The translations under genes were made by a program, and so were the position numbers. Of a DNA stretch of 64,000 bases, positions 32,397-44,274 are shown one piece after another; position 1 is the first letter of the stretch; each line of letters opens with the position of its first letter. The DNA is from Zygnema cylindricum. Its lineage: Eukaryota; Streptophyta; Zygnematophyceae; Zygnematales; Zygnemataceae. Location: NCBI GenBank assembly GCA_037447655.1, contig JBBHKE010002797.1:1-64000 (forward strand). The letters are read 5' to 3'. The notes under the pieces were generated by a model, which did not search any database, had not been told where the DNA came from, and saw only the letters and a list, made by a program, of their open reading frames with translations.

Positions 32397-34847
32397 ACGA
32401 TCCGTAGGCAGTGACTGCTGTTGGTCCACTTCGAATTGAATTTAGTTGGGGAACCCGATTATGTTTGGACTCCTGTGTTACCATTGGTGAATTTTGCATC
32501 TGTGGGACAATGTTATGGATGCTATTTAAAATGACATATTCTTGTACTTTTTGTTGCTTCTGCTACTCTGCCATTTTAAACAAGTCTATCGAGTATAGTT
32601 CATCTTTGACAACAATGTTCCTTGCTACAATAATGTTTTGCTTCTCAAAAACAAAGACTCTATAACCTTTAGAGTGATCATCATATCCTAACAAAATGCT
32701 CGGCAATCCCTTAGGTTCCATTTTCTGTTTATCATTAGACGTATCCAAATAAAGCATTTATTTCCAAAGACTTTGACATATATGGTTACATTTACATCCG
32801 ATTTTCTACCCGTCAAGATCTCGTAAGGAGTGGTTTCTACCGATCTTGAACCTATCCTATTTTTGATATTAACCGCACAATTCAATCCTTCAGCCCAAAT
32901 TTTAGATCCACGTCCTTCTCCGCAAGCATGGACCTAGAGCTTTCTGTGATAGTTCTATTTAGTCTTTCTGAGACCCCATTTTGTTTCGGAGAGTATGGAA
33001 CAGTTAATTTGTGACTTATACCTTCTTTGAGTAAGAAGTTTTCAAACTCTTTTGACGTATATTCCCAGTCATTTTCTGGTCTGAGCTCCAAAATTGGCAA
33101 ACCGTGTAGTTTCTCCGCCCACGCTTTGTAGTCTTGAAAATGAGTAAAGACTTCAATTTTAGCCTTCATGAAGTAGACTTTGATAAACCTCAAAAATTCA
33201 TCTGTAAATGTAACCATATATGTCACCCCCCCCTGCAGATGGTGCAAAGATATGTCACCCCCCCCAGCAGATGGTACCTTTGCAGGGCCGAAAACATCAG
33301 AATGAATGAGTTGCAAAAGTTTAGTAGATTTATGTTAAGACTCTTGAGGAAATGGTAATCTGTGTATTTTTCCTAATGCACAACCATCACACGTTTTAGG
33401 TGACTGATTTGACAGTGTGACTCCTTCTATTTTACCAGCATTGACCATCTTTTTCATACTGTCATAGTTCACATGACCAAATCTTTTATGCCACAGCTCA
33501 TCTGAGGATAATGCTCCGGAATACAAAACATAATTTTCTTTATTATCGGGCATATCCATTCGATACATTTTGTTGGCATCTCTAGTTCCCGTAACTGCAT
33601 TTTTTACATTTTTGCTAACAACATGCCCGTCATGTTTCAGATTAACCTCAAACCCTTTACTTTCTACCAAAGAAGTTTAAAACAAGTTTTTCTTAAAATC
33701 TGGTACATAGAGAACATTATGAAGAGTTCTCTCAGCTGCCTTGCCTTCTACATCAACTAGCAAAGTGACATCACCTACGACCCGCGTTTGCACACTCATT
33801 CCACATGCATAGTAGATATTTTCCTCCGGAGTTGATTTCAAATTTTTGAAAACTGCCTTGTTCCAGTATATGTGTGCCGACGCTCCCGTGTCCATTATCC
33901 ATCCATTGTCTTTCCCGCCCTCCATTGCTGCCGCCATAGCAAATATATCATCATCCTCTTTGTCAAAGAGTGAAAGAGACTCGTCCGATGAGATGAAGAC
34001 GCCGAGAATAGTGCATTTTCTCGTTGTGATGATCTCATGAAGCCTTGATGAAATTGGCTCTGCCATCTAGGCCTGTACAAACCTCTTTCATTAGCTTTCT
34101 TAAGTTTAGGACGGAATTTATATCCATGGCCTTTTTCATTACAATAAAAATAAGCATTGAAAGATTGTCTATTTCCTTTCTGATTAAACTGTCTAAACTG
34201 ATAATGATTGTGATTAAATTGATTTCCCTGCTGAATAAACTTAGGTTATTTGTCAAATTCTGTGCTAAAAGCCTCTACATGTTTTTAACCATTAAGAATT
34301 TTAGAATCTGCTTCCTCTTCTAATATCAAATTAATAGCTAACTGTAGTGTCTAGCTATCTTTATCTTTCTGTTTCAGCCTATCAGACGCTGCTTTCATAG
34401 CAGTAGGAAGACCTCTCATTAGCAAAGTAGCCTGTTGAAATTGAGGAAAAGATCCACGTGCACAAGCATGAGAATCTATTAGTATTCAAAATTTGTTACA
34501 ATGTTATGCCATTGTGCCACTCGTGTATTTGTTCTCCCAAATTCGTCCAGCCAAAAAATAGTTCTCCCTGAACATTGGCCTTTTCAAAATAATCCTTGAG
34601 AGATTTCTAGATATAGATCACCTTTTTCATTTTTATCCGTGACATAGCAAATTTTTATGAGATACATAATTTCAAAAGCGACCGAGCTTGCGAATTTTTC
34701 TTTGACCAAAACGGATCCGTTTCAGCTTGTGAACCATCCAAAATATCCAAAAAGTTAACATTTTCGAAGTGTGTCTCCACCATATCCGCCCAATAAGCGT
34801 ATTTTTCCCCCAAGAAGATAAGAATTCTTGATGGCAGACCCATAACC
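32397..34847 (-). pseudogene. Copia F gag, protease and integrase (broken)
   Basis: Minus-strand pieces: the gag start MSTSTTIAVASPAP in the LTR runs into VMGLPSRILIF and MVETHFENVNFL (34906-34690), broken capsid, knuckle region near 34130, protease GWIMDTGASAHIY (about 33880, Asp-Thr-Gly intact), integrase zinc domain ELWHKRFGHVNYDSM...CDGCALGK (33530-33390), core LIHSDVFGP, LRPENDWEY (second Asp-Asn-Gly damaged) and NGVSERLNRT (33316-32900), tail LLGYDDHSKGYRV. A tandem duplication at about 33222-33277 inserts an extra in-frame segment in the integrase core. The primer site CCCATAACC (34839-34847) is retained. Confidence 0.82.
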
Positions 34848-35836
34848 TGTTCTACTACGACCACGGGAGCAGGTGAAGCAACAGCAATAGTAGTAGAAGT
34901 AGACATAATTCACCACAGAAGCTTACCAAGAATCCTATCAAACAGTTGCTTTCTACAGCTCAATAAAGTTGACACAAAGGTCCAAACAGCTTCAAACTAT
35001 ATTGCAGTATAGTGTATCACAAAGTCTGACAACTTCCAAAGTTTTAGCACAATTCATCCAACATACACCAAGATATGCAACTCAGATGTTTCCCAGAAAC
35101 ATTGTGCAGATTACACAGTCTAGGAGTCTGGATACATAAAATGTTCTACGTCCTAAGTCCTATACTCTTCACTCACTTGTCCTACTGCATAGTGCTGTAC
35201 CGCCAATGCAAGTGCTCCTAAAGGATTCGTCCAAAAGAACTAAACTGCAACTAAGGTCTTAGTGCTCCTAATCATACTAAAACTAATCTATCACTGTACA
35301 ATCAATATTACTGAGAATCCTATACAGGTGATTTGTTCAAATACTTGTCGCCTGGCTTAGTGACAATTGTCTGGGTACGTCCATCCAGATGTTGGAGAAC
35401 ATCTGTCAGCAAGTCACTTAATTAGTCTCTTATGAATCTCGTCCGTTGACTTGATTTATATCAACTGTAGCAGCGCAGTCCAATTCCTCATCACATTCAA
35501 ATATCCGCAGCCTTGTAGCAGCTGCGTTGTCCCATACCAAAAATAGCCGCAGCTGCGTTTGTCTTGTTGCGTAGCAACTGCGTTGTCCTGTACCAAAATA
35601 TATGCAGTTGCATTTGTCTAGTTGTGTCGCAGACTTCGTTCGTCTGTACGGACCATATCAAAAATAATCGAAGCTGCGCTTGTTCCATCTGCGCCGCAGC
35701 TCCGTTGTTCCAATGTTGATGTCGGTACCGTTCAAAAAACTTGCACTGTGCTTCAAGTGACGACGCGTGTCCCTATAGATCTAATTTTTCCCTGTCTTAT
35801 TAATTTGTTGAGTTTTAAAGCTTTCCAAAAACAACA
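34848..35836 (-). repeat. 5' LTR of copia F
   Basis: 989 bp from TGTTCTACTACG to TCCAAAAACAACA, followed by GGGAC and resumed copia E RT. It contains the GCAGCTGCG tandem array near 35500-35720 and encodes the first codons of F gag. Confidence 0.88.
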
Positions 35837-36843
35837 GGGACATGGTTATTTTCGGTGTATGCGTAGATGATTTTATTTCCATCTCTCACAACTTATATTT
35901 ACTTGGAAAATTAAGGATTGAATTTCAGAAGCATTTTAGAATTACAGACTTAGGTGATGCACAATACATTGTTGGAATTCAGATTCAGAGGAGGAGGAAC
36001 GGAGACATTAAGCTAAGTCAAGAACAATATGCAAAAGAGGTTCTGGAAAGATTTGGGTTCCTAGATTGTAAACCACTTGAAACTCCCCTTGATCCTCTTG
36101 ACAAACATTCTATCTTTGTTAATAGTCTTAAGGTTGATGTTTCGTATAGGGAGGGCGTCGATGTTTCGTATAGGGAGGGCGTCGGTAACTTGATGTTTAA
36201 ACGTCGGTACTAGGCCTGACATTAGTGCCGCAGTGAGTGTGGTTAGTCGGCATTGTGGTAACACGAAAAAAGTACATTGGGAGGCGGTGAAAAGAATATT
36301 TAGGTATTTGGCGGGAACACTTAGTCTTGGAATAGTCTATGAAAAAGATGTTGTTATCGATATTGTGATGCCGACTATGGAGGGGACCATGATACAGGAA
36401 GGTCTACGTCACGATATGTGTTTTTACTTGCAGGAGGAGCCATCTCGTGGAATTCCTGTTTGCAACCTAGTATGGTGCTCTCATCTACCGAGGCGGAGTA
36501 TATGGTTGCATGTCATGCTGCAAAAATGCTATGTGGATTAAAGAATTTCTATCGGAGGTTGGAGTGAAAAAGGGAGGCATGCAAATATTAAGTGATAACA
36601 TGTCTTCCATTGCACTTAGTAAAAATCCTAGTTTGCACAAGTGCACAAAGCACATTAAAATTCAGTGGCATTTTGTTTGAGATTTAGTTTCGGAAAAAGA
36701 GGTTGAATTCGTGTTTATACCTACAGAAGAGCAAGTTGTTGATATGTTAACCAAAACAACATTAAAAGAAGTATATGAAATGGGAAAGAAGTAAGTGGGC
36801 ATGGAGTAAGAGGGGGCTTTGAGTATCTCAGTAAGAGGGGGAA
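35837..36843 (+). pseudogene. Copia E RT end and RNase H (broken)
   Basis: Continues the RT interrupted at 20580: MVIFGVCVDDFISIS (active site CVDD in place of YVDD, about 35860), FRITDLGDAQYIVGIQIQRRRNG, LSQEQYAKEVLERFG, then RNase H pieces ([23 protein letters not shown] in another frame near 36480, HIKIQWHF near 36655). A 24-bp unit is duplicated in frame at 36136-36183 (DVSYREGV twice). Ends in purine tract GTAAGAGGGGGAA (36831-36843). Confidence 0.85.
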
Positions 36844-37172
36844 TGTTAGGATTTAGTACTCATAACTCATTTTGCGACGAGACATTCTTGTAGCTAAAGC
36901 ATCGACGACCAGCGGCGAAGTAGTTTCGTCGCTGGATACTTGAAGTGACGAGGAAAGTGATTGTTTGTTGTGTTTCGTTTCACGTAAGTTTGAGTAGTAC
37001 TACAAAAGTGCCGTGGAAATTGTTTGGTCGTTTTCGGTTCACGTAAGTTCTAGTCGTACCTTGTGGTTCAAGTTGGTTCTTCGTTGACTTTTCTAGTAGT
37101 ACCGTGTAGTTCAAGACGGTTAGCACTTGTCGATCGTTTATTCAACGCGTTGACTCTTTCACATTTCTAGTC

Positions 37173-37241
<69 letters not shown>

Positions 37242-37400
37242 AGTCTTTATAGTTCAGTTATCTTTTTGGAGGCGTAGATCATTATGGAGGCGTAGAAAGA
37301 TCAGCAGTTAAAGGATTTTTGTACTTTGGTTGTATTTAATATATTGAAATTTGGAGGAACACTTTCTTTGTTTTGTATACATTGTTTGGTTTGTTTTCTT
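36844..37400 (+). repeat. 3' LTR of copia E (right end uncertain)
   Basis: Begins TGTTAGGATTTAGTAC directly after the purine tract, the usual start for plant and algal copia LTRs. No partner LTR is in the window because the E 5' end is lost, so the end (about 37400 or later) is not defined. It includes an (AT)30 tract. Confidence 0.55.
37179..37238. repeat. (AT)30 microsatellite
   Basis: Sixty bases of perfect AT alternation within the presumed E LTR. Its length in the assembly may not be reliable. Confidence 0.97.
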
Positions 37401-38857
37401 TTAGATATATCGGCTAGATATCATAATGTTGAGCTTTTCGATATATCGAAGCCATATGTCGATTATCGGGTACCCATGAATATGTTCATATGAAATACTA
37501 GGAAGGGGCTTAGGATGCACCACACTACATACACAGCAACCCACTTGACATATCATTACCGCGACTTTTGAGGTTTAGAAATCATACCTTGTAAAATAAA
37601 AGCCATAGTGAGCAGGATTAATATTCTACCACGCCTAAAAAAAATAGTTTTTTTTGCAAAAAATGCGAAGGTAAATGTAACAAGATTCCTTACCTCTTAG
37701 AAATCCCATTACTACAACTATTCTCAACCACACATTCGAACCATTGGAAAATACACATTCATATTGGAAAGCACTCACATAAAGGATCAACTTTTAATTA
37801 GAATAAGCTTTTGTCCACATAACATTCAGTTTGGTCTTTTGCCCTCTTGGCTCAATCTTTTCTTAAAGTATTTTTCCAGTGCCCTCTACTCTTAAATAAT
37901 TGTATCTCTTAACTACTAAAATACTAATAGTTAGTGAGAAATTTGGTGCAAAAATACCATTGCTCCAATTTGTTATTATGCGCTCACGACCAAGATCTGT
38001 CCAAAATTTCCACAAATTTTTCCAAAGGAAAAGATGCCTACTGTTCTTTTAGACTTCACTATTTGTCCATCATCGCCTTGGACCAGTAAGGCTAGAGTCA
38101 ACGCTCCGTTGAACATGTTTTTACCTTGGCCAATCACTGACCAACTAAGACTCAAACTGACTATTGCAAAAACGTGCAAAATCTCTGACTAACTACGTAG
38201 AATTTTTAAATGTTACCTTTCACTACGTAACATTTACGTGCAAAAGTGCGCACAGATCGAAACGCGACTTTACACGGACGCGCGTCACAATTTTCACGCG
38301 CGAAATTACCGACAAAATTCCATATAGTGAATATGACGTTTCGTACTAAAATTGTATGAAACGAACCATCGTGCGTACCAAACAACATATTGATTCATTT
38401 AGTACTTTATGAAACGTACTCCTGAAATTCCGCCTCTAATTTGACCCTAAACCCGCTACAATGAACACTCACTCGTTAGATTGACCTCGAGCTGTCACCT
38501 AAATACACCAATCGGTATAACTTTAAAATTCAACTCCAAACGGTGCGATTCTTTTGCGGAAGTCTCCCAAATTCATAACTTTATATCCTAAACACTTAAA
38601 TACCCATTTATAAACAAGTTTGATCCTTTTTAACTGTTACAGTAAAACCATATGTGTACAAAAAGGGTAAAAAATAAAAAACATATGGAGACAACAAGAG
38701 TCACAAGAAACTAAGTTACGACTAAAAATGAAACGAAACATAAAACTACTAACAAGAGCAAAGAACCAAAAAAAAAAATCAGAGTTAGACCGCGTAAAAA
38801 AAGAAAAAACCTACACGAGTCTATCTATAAACAACTTAAGTTCCACAACCACAGAGA
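37400..38857. other. Unassigned intergenic sequence
   Basis: About 1.45 kb without a credible coding frame, RNA gene or match to other repeats in the window. AT-rich, with a CG-rich patch near 38225-38345 (GCGCACAG, CGGACGCGCG, CACGCGCG). It could be host intergenic DNA or an old, unrecognised repeat. Confidence 0.3.
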
Positions 38858-39369
38858 TCATGGTTGTGGACTGGTCCCTTGGTGGACGTTCTTGAAGACC
38901 CCGACGTCACTCATCGGCCATAGTGCTTCGGCGAATGAGGGTTGCACCTTACGCTTGATGAAATGGAATCGACACATGTTGACGATAAAACGCAGCAAAA
39001 TACTTGGACTCCCTAGACTCACAGATTCAAACGTTTTTTGCACACCGTGGCGAAAGAAGTCGTCAACGAACTTTTCCAAAGATCCAAAAAATTCCACTAC
39101 AAATGGGACAAACTAGTCCGACAAGTTTCATAAAGCGTAGTCTCTTTCCTTTGTAGCCGTTGCGTCTTAAGCAACCACACCTGTATGCGAAGCCGCGCGA
39201 GATGAAATGTATGCGCCAGTTGGATTAGTGAGGACCACATCGCCAAGCCTCCTCCCAACGCCATGGAAAACAACCAAGTAAACCCGGGGGCTCCGAGAAC
39301 CTTTAGATTTGGGTCAGGCGGTAGTATATTAGATACCTCTCGTTTGACATGTCTTCGCCTCGGCGCCAA
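38858..39369 (-). pseudogene. Unidentified protein-like segment with one frameshift
   Basis: Two minus-strand frames abut at 39097: the upstream one (39369-39097) ends SHL-stop; the other (to 38858) begins near VEFFGSLEKFVDDFFRHG and contains RFIVNMCRFHFIKRKVQPSFAEALWPMSDVG in pieces, with protein-like composition. No family recognised. It may be a decayed host gene or the internal part of the small LTR element that ends at 39854. No catalytic motif seen. Confidence 0.2.
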
Positions 39370-39478
39370 TGGCTACAATGCCATCTTGCACCGAATCATG
39401 CCTGAGAGTAAGTTCTACACCATGCGAGCAGCGAAGTAAATGGTTTCCCTTACCATCAATAGGTTGGTTGCGAACACA

Positions 39479-39511
39479 CCCCCCCCCCCCCCAGGGTAAA
39501 CNNNNNNNNNN
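39479..39511. other. Poly-C tract and assembly gap
   Basis: Fourteen C (39479-39492) followed nine bases later by ten N (39502-39511). The gap lies inside the small LTR element, and its true size is unknown, so sequence on either side may not be truly adjacent. Confidence 0.98.
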
Positions 39512-39854
39512 GGCCAGTGTGGTAGGCGTTAGGGCGACCGAGGCTATGGTACAACTAAAGGCACTTTAGGCCCTAGGAGCCAGCGGGATTGCGGATGGTG
39601 TGACCGGCCTTCCCGTGAGGGGGGGTGTTGGATTGGCACGTGAATGCCGGTTCAATACGGGGTAGAATGTGATACGTCACACTTGAACCCGCCTAAAAGA
39701 AATAGGTACGGACCCGCCAGGCTCTACATCGAGCTGGTGGCACAGTGGTTAGTGCGCTGACAGCTCAAGTCAGAGGTCCCAGGTTCGAGCCCTGGCCGGC
39801 TCACTTTTCCCTAGTATGGGACATACCGAATCCCGGATTTCACGGAAATCAACA
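39512..39854 (+). mobile_element. 3' end of a small LTR element with a tRNA-bearing LTR
   Basis: A purine tract GTGAGGGGGGG (about 39615-39625) precedes a 229-bp LTR, TGTTGGATTGG...AAATCAACA (39626-39854). It interrupts copia A3, whose RT reading resumes at about 39855 (CTTTCTCATCTTCGAAAAC). The 5' LTR and most of the interior are lost in or beyond the gap. Such a short LTR suggests a TRIM-like or other miniature element, but the interior is not available. Confidence 0.65.
39731..39803 (+). tRNA. tRNA-like gene, complete cloverleaf, anticodon position CUC, inside an LTR
   Basis: Seventy-three nucleotides fold canonically: acceptor GAGCTGG/CCGGCTC (one G-U), D-arm GCAC/GTGC, anticodon arm CTGAC/GTCAG with a 7-nt loop AGCTCAA, variable AGGTC, T-arm CCAGG/CCTGG with loop TTCGAGC, discriminator A. 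The A box (TGGCACAGTGG) and B box (GGTTCGAGCCC) are intact, and TTTT follows at 39805-39808. Position 33, almost always U, is G. The anticodon at 34-36 would be CUC (Glu). It is either a Pol III unit captured by the LTR or a tRNA pseudogene that no longer decodes. Confidence 0.75.
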
Positions 39855-42800
39855 GAACCTTTCTCATCTTCGAAAACAAAGATTGAGTGATCTGAGCCGA
39901 TCCGGATATATCCCAGACAGGTAAGAAACTCATCAAGCTTCTTATTCCACTGTCAAGGCGCCTGTCTCAAACCATAAAGAGATTAAATCAGCAGCCATAC
40001 CTTACTCTCCTCTCCTTCCTCCACAAACCCTTCGGGTTGTCGCATGAAGATCTCCTCTTCTAATTCTCCATGCAAAAAGGATGTCTTGATGTCTATCTGG
40101 TGCACTATCATATCTTCCGCTGCTGCCAGACAGAGAAGTATGCGGACGGAGGGAAAATCTGACGACCGGGGCAAAGGTTTCCTCGTAGTCAATTCCCTCC
40201 TTTTGTGTAAATCCCTTTCCCACTAATCTGGCCTTGTAGCGCTCGATTGTGTTATCTGGGTTTAGTTTTAATTTGAAAACCCACTTACAACCGATTGGTT
40301 TTCGGTTAGGTGGAGAATCCACCAGCTCCTACGTATCGGCTGCCATAATTGAGGCAATCTCCTCATTGATGGTTGTCTTCCACTGGTTTCTTTCTAGACA
40401 CGTCATCGCCTCTCCATAAGTTTGAGGTTCATCTTGATGAGATAGTTTTGTTACCTTGTTATTAACCTTTTTTCTTGCAATCTTTTGCTACTTCTCCTCC
40501 CCCCCTCAAAATCTGAGGCCGGAATAGATGGTTCTCGTGGATTCTTTCGAAAAATCTCGGCTTCTCTCCTATCCCTTGATTCCGAATCAATTTCCACCAC
40601 GTCTTTCGCTTCGGGTAGAGTTGTCACTAGAGTTTCCACAGCCGAGTCCTTTTCGGTCTAATTTGTACCTGCAATAATGTCATCTTCTCTTAAACCTGGA
40701 AAGTTAGGAAGCTCAAAGTCATCGAAATTTTCTGACTCAAATCTGATTTTTACTGACTTTATATATTTGAAGGGATCCACAGACTTTCTTTCATCCATAA
40801 CTACTAGATGCTTTACTAAGATTATATCTTCCCTTTTTAGATCATAAACTCTATATCCTTTAACATCCTTATCATATCCTAATAAGTTTCCCGGTTTTCC
40901 TTTAGGATCTAGCTTCCTATTAGACCGATCTGTATCTAGACTGAATACTTGACTGTCGAAAACCTTTAAGTGAGATATGTCTGATATCCGGCCTGTCTAT
41001 CTCTCATAAGGTGTTTGATCTTTTATAGCTGAAGTAAAAACTCTATTTTTGAGGTAATTAGCACACTTCATTGCTTCTGCCCAAAACCTTTTTCCTATTT
41101 TCTTATCTGTCAACATACTTGTAGCACTATCACTTAGTGTTCTATTTAACCTTTCAGCTACCCCATTCTGTTCCGGGTTTTTTGGAACTGTCTTTTGGTG
41201 TTGGACTCCATCTTCCCTCAGAAAATCCTCAAACTGGTTAGTAGTTTACTCTCCACCATTCTCACTCCTTATTCTCTTGATTGGAGTTTGATGGAGTTTT
41301 TCGCTCTATCCTTTATATTGTCTAAAACAATCTAGAGCTTCGGACTTGTTTTTCAAGAATTACACTCGGGAATACCGAGACCAATCATCACTGATAGTCA
41401 TCATAAATCTCTTCCCCCCCGGTGAGGGCACTTTAGTCGGTCCCCAAATATCTGTGTGTACTAGATCTAGAATTTTTTCTCCATTATAGGTGGCTCTTTT
41501 AGGAAAGGGTAATCTGTGTGCTTTACCTTGAGCACATCCACTACAATCACTTATATTATCACTCTCACTGAACTGAATCCCTTCCACCATTCCCATCTTT
41601 TTCATCTCTCTTAACTTATCTAGATTCACATGCCCAAGCCTCTTATGCCACATCATAATATCATGAACACCAGCATAATAAAGTTTTTTCGTTTCATTAC
41701 TTAAAATCAGCCTAAACATCCCATGGCTACCTTTCTCAGCAATGAAATAGACATCCTCCTCAAAACTAGCAGTAAAGACTCCTTCCCTAGTGCTAGTAAA
41801 AAAACCCTTATCATGTAATACAGATGTAGAGATGAGGTTTTTGTTCAGCTCCGGAATAAACAATACATCGGAGAATGTTACTATGGATGTCTTTCCTTCT
41901 ACTAACACTTTCAGATATACCGATCCTACAAGAGTAGTGGTGACTATCCTCCCATCCCCATACTCTATCTCTACGGTGGGAATCTTTCTTATCTTAGTGA
42001 ACAGTTGCCTATCCTTACATATGTGCATGGAGGCAGCTGAATATATAATTCAGTCAACTTCACCTTTGAATCCACCGTAAGCACATTTCTGCCTTCGTGG
42101 AATTTCGACCTCGTTTTTCGCCTCCAACTCCTCATCCAAAAGGAGCTCATCGTCCTCGTCCTCGGATTCCGCCTCATGTACCTGTGTCACAAGGGCCTTT
42201 TTTTTTCTTCTCGAGGTACCACCGGTCTGCCCCTCCTTTAACCGAAGCTCGGTTAGCTTAGTGCACTCTGCCATATAGTGCCCCTGTTTCTTACAAAAAT
42301 GACATAAACCTTTGGGAGCCATTGGCCTGAACTCGTAGGCCTGATTTTTCTGCTCCCTTCCCCCATAGTTTCCGACCGGTTTCTGGGAATCCTTGTTCCT
42401 CCAATCGGTCGAAGTTGCCAAGGCTTGGCCACTGTTTCCTCCCCTTCGGATCTCAATCGTATTCTCCCGAACGAGAATCATCCCTACCACTGAGTTCCAT
42501 ATCCACCTTGTTTTTGGCAAGTCCTGCACACGGTTGACTATGTTCTCGAACTCATCGGGAAACTTCATCAGTAAACAGTTAACCTTTTCTTTTTCACCAA
42601 AATCTTTTCCCGCACTCTCTAGCTCCATGAAGAGTGTAGCAAGCTCATTGCAAAAATCCATTATTTCCCCCCCTTTGTAGACATATTCATTAACTTTCTG
42701 ATCAGCTAGCTGTTGTTGCTGAATCGTACCACTTCGATACATCTCTATGAGAGCCATCCACAGATCGGATGCCCTTTCTACTTGCAAATGAGGACATGCA

Positions 42801-43181
42801 AGTCTTTGAGTAAGATGGCGTAGGATGAAGTGCTTTGCCGCCATATTGTTGAAATCCCAGGTTTGAGTATCATTCTCCTCGTTCCTCAGAATAGGTGACA
42901 TGAATGTTAAACCAGTTCCTATTGGTGTGGTCGTCTCCTTCTCCGCTCCTTTGTCCACCACCTCTCCTTCCTTTGTCTCCTCCGTTGAAGATGGACATGC
43001 TTTCTTTGTGAATCTGCTTCCTTTAAACCCTCGAGGAATTCTAAGACTTGATGGACCCCCCAATCCTCCACTAACTATCCCCCAAAACCTTTTTTCGCAT
43101 AGAGCTCCTATCATCATACTTTCCCAGTATATGAAGCCAGTTCCATTAAAGATTGGTACTCTAGAGGGTGGGCCCATAACC
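39855..43181 (-). pseudogene. Copia A3 gag-pol (degenerate, C-terminal part missing)
   Basis: A diverged relative of A1. A long gag piece (43177-42050, 375 codons) starts at the primer-site ATG (MGPPSRVPIF) and keeps the knuckle CHFCKKQGHYMAEC. The LTR-encoded upstream codons contain a stop (MEVLES-stop). The protease/integrase piece 42028-41360 has lost the Asp of the active site (stop and changes near 42045). Integrase and linker pieces follow to 40451, then RT pieces to 39860 (KSLYGL region near 39970). The RT active site and RNase H are absent because the small LTR element and the gap intervene. Many stops; dead copy. Confidence 0.85.
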
Positions 43182-44274
43182 TAAGACTCTAAGACCTCCA
43201 TAAGTCCTCAGAGTGGACAGCTTAAGAAGCCTCTAGGATAACCCTGACCCCTTTGTGTTTCAGCAAGAACAACTGCCACCCTAGCAGACAAAAACTCTGA
43301 CCAACTTTACCCCTGCGAAGGCAAGACTCCCTTGAGTCGATAGCAAAAAGAATGTCTGAATTTGCTCCCTTGAGCAGTAGGTTATGGAGGGTCAAAGTTG
43401 ACCTTTTGTATAGAAGCTCTTTGGGAGAGAGTGTCCTATCTCCTAATTTTTGTAAGTCCTATCTCTCTCACAGACTCTATCTACTGATGTACGGAGCCAA
43501 TCAGATTACTCATCAATACACAAAAGTACAACTGCCGGTGTATTTTCTGTAGGAACATTGTACGACATGGCCTAAATGTCGACACGTGGTATATCCGGAT
43601 TCGCTCCCTTAATCCTTGGAGATGCTGCGATCCAATGTCATTCCGCCACGTGTCATCCGATGTGGCGATGCTCAAAACCATCGAAATTCTCTTCCGCGAT
43701 CTCGGCGTTTAATTTCGGCCGTCCGATTAAATTTACATTTAATCGTAGCCATAATAAATACATGCGCGGTTTTCGTTTCGGTAAGGAAATAAATGCGCGG
43801 TATTCATTTCTGTAAAGAAATAAATGCGCGGTATTCGTTTCTTATCCGTAACGTAATCCGTACTTTTGCATTACTGGATCTATGTCTCCCGTAAAACTAT
43901 TTCAGTTAAATGAACTATCCTATGTATAAGTGTTTTAATAAATTATCAAACCCTACATTACGTAACACTATCTCTAGAGTTAACGGTTAGAGCTACCGGC
44001 TACAAGATAATCGGCCGGCAGGTTCCAAGTTCAAATCCTGGAGATGGCACATATATTTTAGTAAATATATCCTTAATTATAAATAAACTAATATTTATAT
44101 CCCGTAAACCTCAAGATAGCCTAGGTAGCCATGGCTTTAGCTTCCTCTCCAATTTCTCAGTGACTGCCACAAGTTTGAGAGTTGAAGAGAGAAGTCAGAG
44201 GTAGACTGCCTTGGCTTTTTTCTATATTTCTATTCAGACCTAGAAAATACTTTAAAAGACCATTAATTTCTACA
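43182..44274 (-). repeat. 5' LTR of copia A3
   Basis: About 1093 bp from TAAGACTC (mutated from TGTAACTC) to TTTCTACA, alignable with the A1 LTR along its length with many differences. Its tRNA-like module is at 43968-44059 (TTAACGGTTAGAGCTACCGGCTAC, described in pieces; B box AGTTCAAATCC; T-stem CCAAG/CCTGG; TTTT at 44056-44059). Confidence 0.85.
43968..44059 (+). other. tRNA-like module in the A3 LTR
   Basis: The most tRNA-like of the degenerate copies. A 5' strand ACTATCT can pair imperfectly with AGATGGC, D-arm GAGTTAACGGTTAGAGC, anticodon-type stem CCGGC/GCCGG with a 13-nt loop, T-arm CCAAG-TTCAAAT-CCTGG, then A and TTTT twelve bases later. The enlarged anticodon loop could be an intron remnant. 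Confidence 0.6.

Larger units (their letters stand above)
20584..35836 (-). mobile_element. Copia F, complete but degenerate, carrying copia G and A2
   Basis: LTRs at 20584-21568 and 34848-35836 (985 and 989 bp) enclose a minus-strand gag-pol. GGGAC occurs on both sides (20576-20580 and 35837-35841) and the copia E reading resumes exactly there, proving insertion into the E RT. Three extra bases (GGT, 20581-20583) lie between the left duplication and the LTR. F is the closest relative of C. Its linker between integrase and RT is interrupted by G (about 23490-32396). Confidence 0.88.

Noticed and set aside
37179-37238. AT repeat considered as an origin or centromere-like element
   Set aside because: A simple microsatellite inside an LTR; nothing else supports a function.
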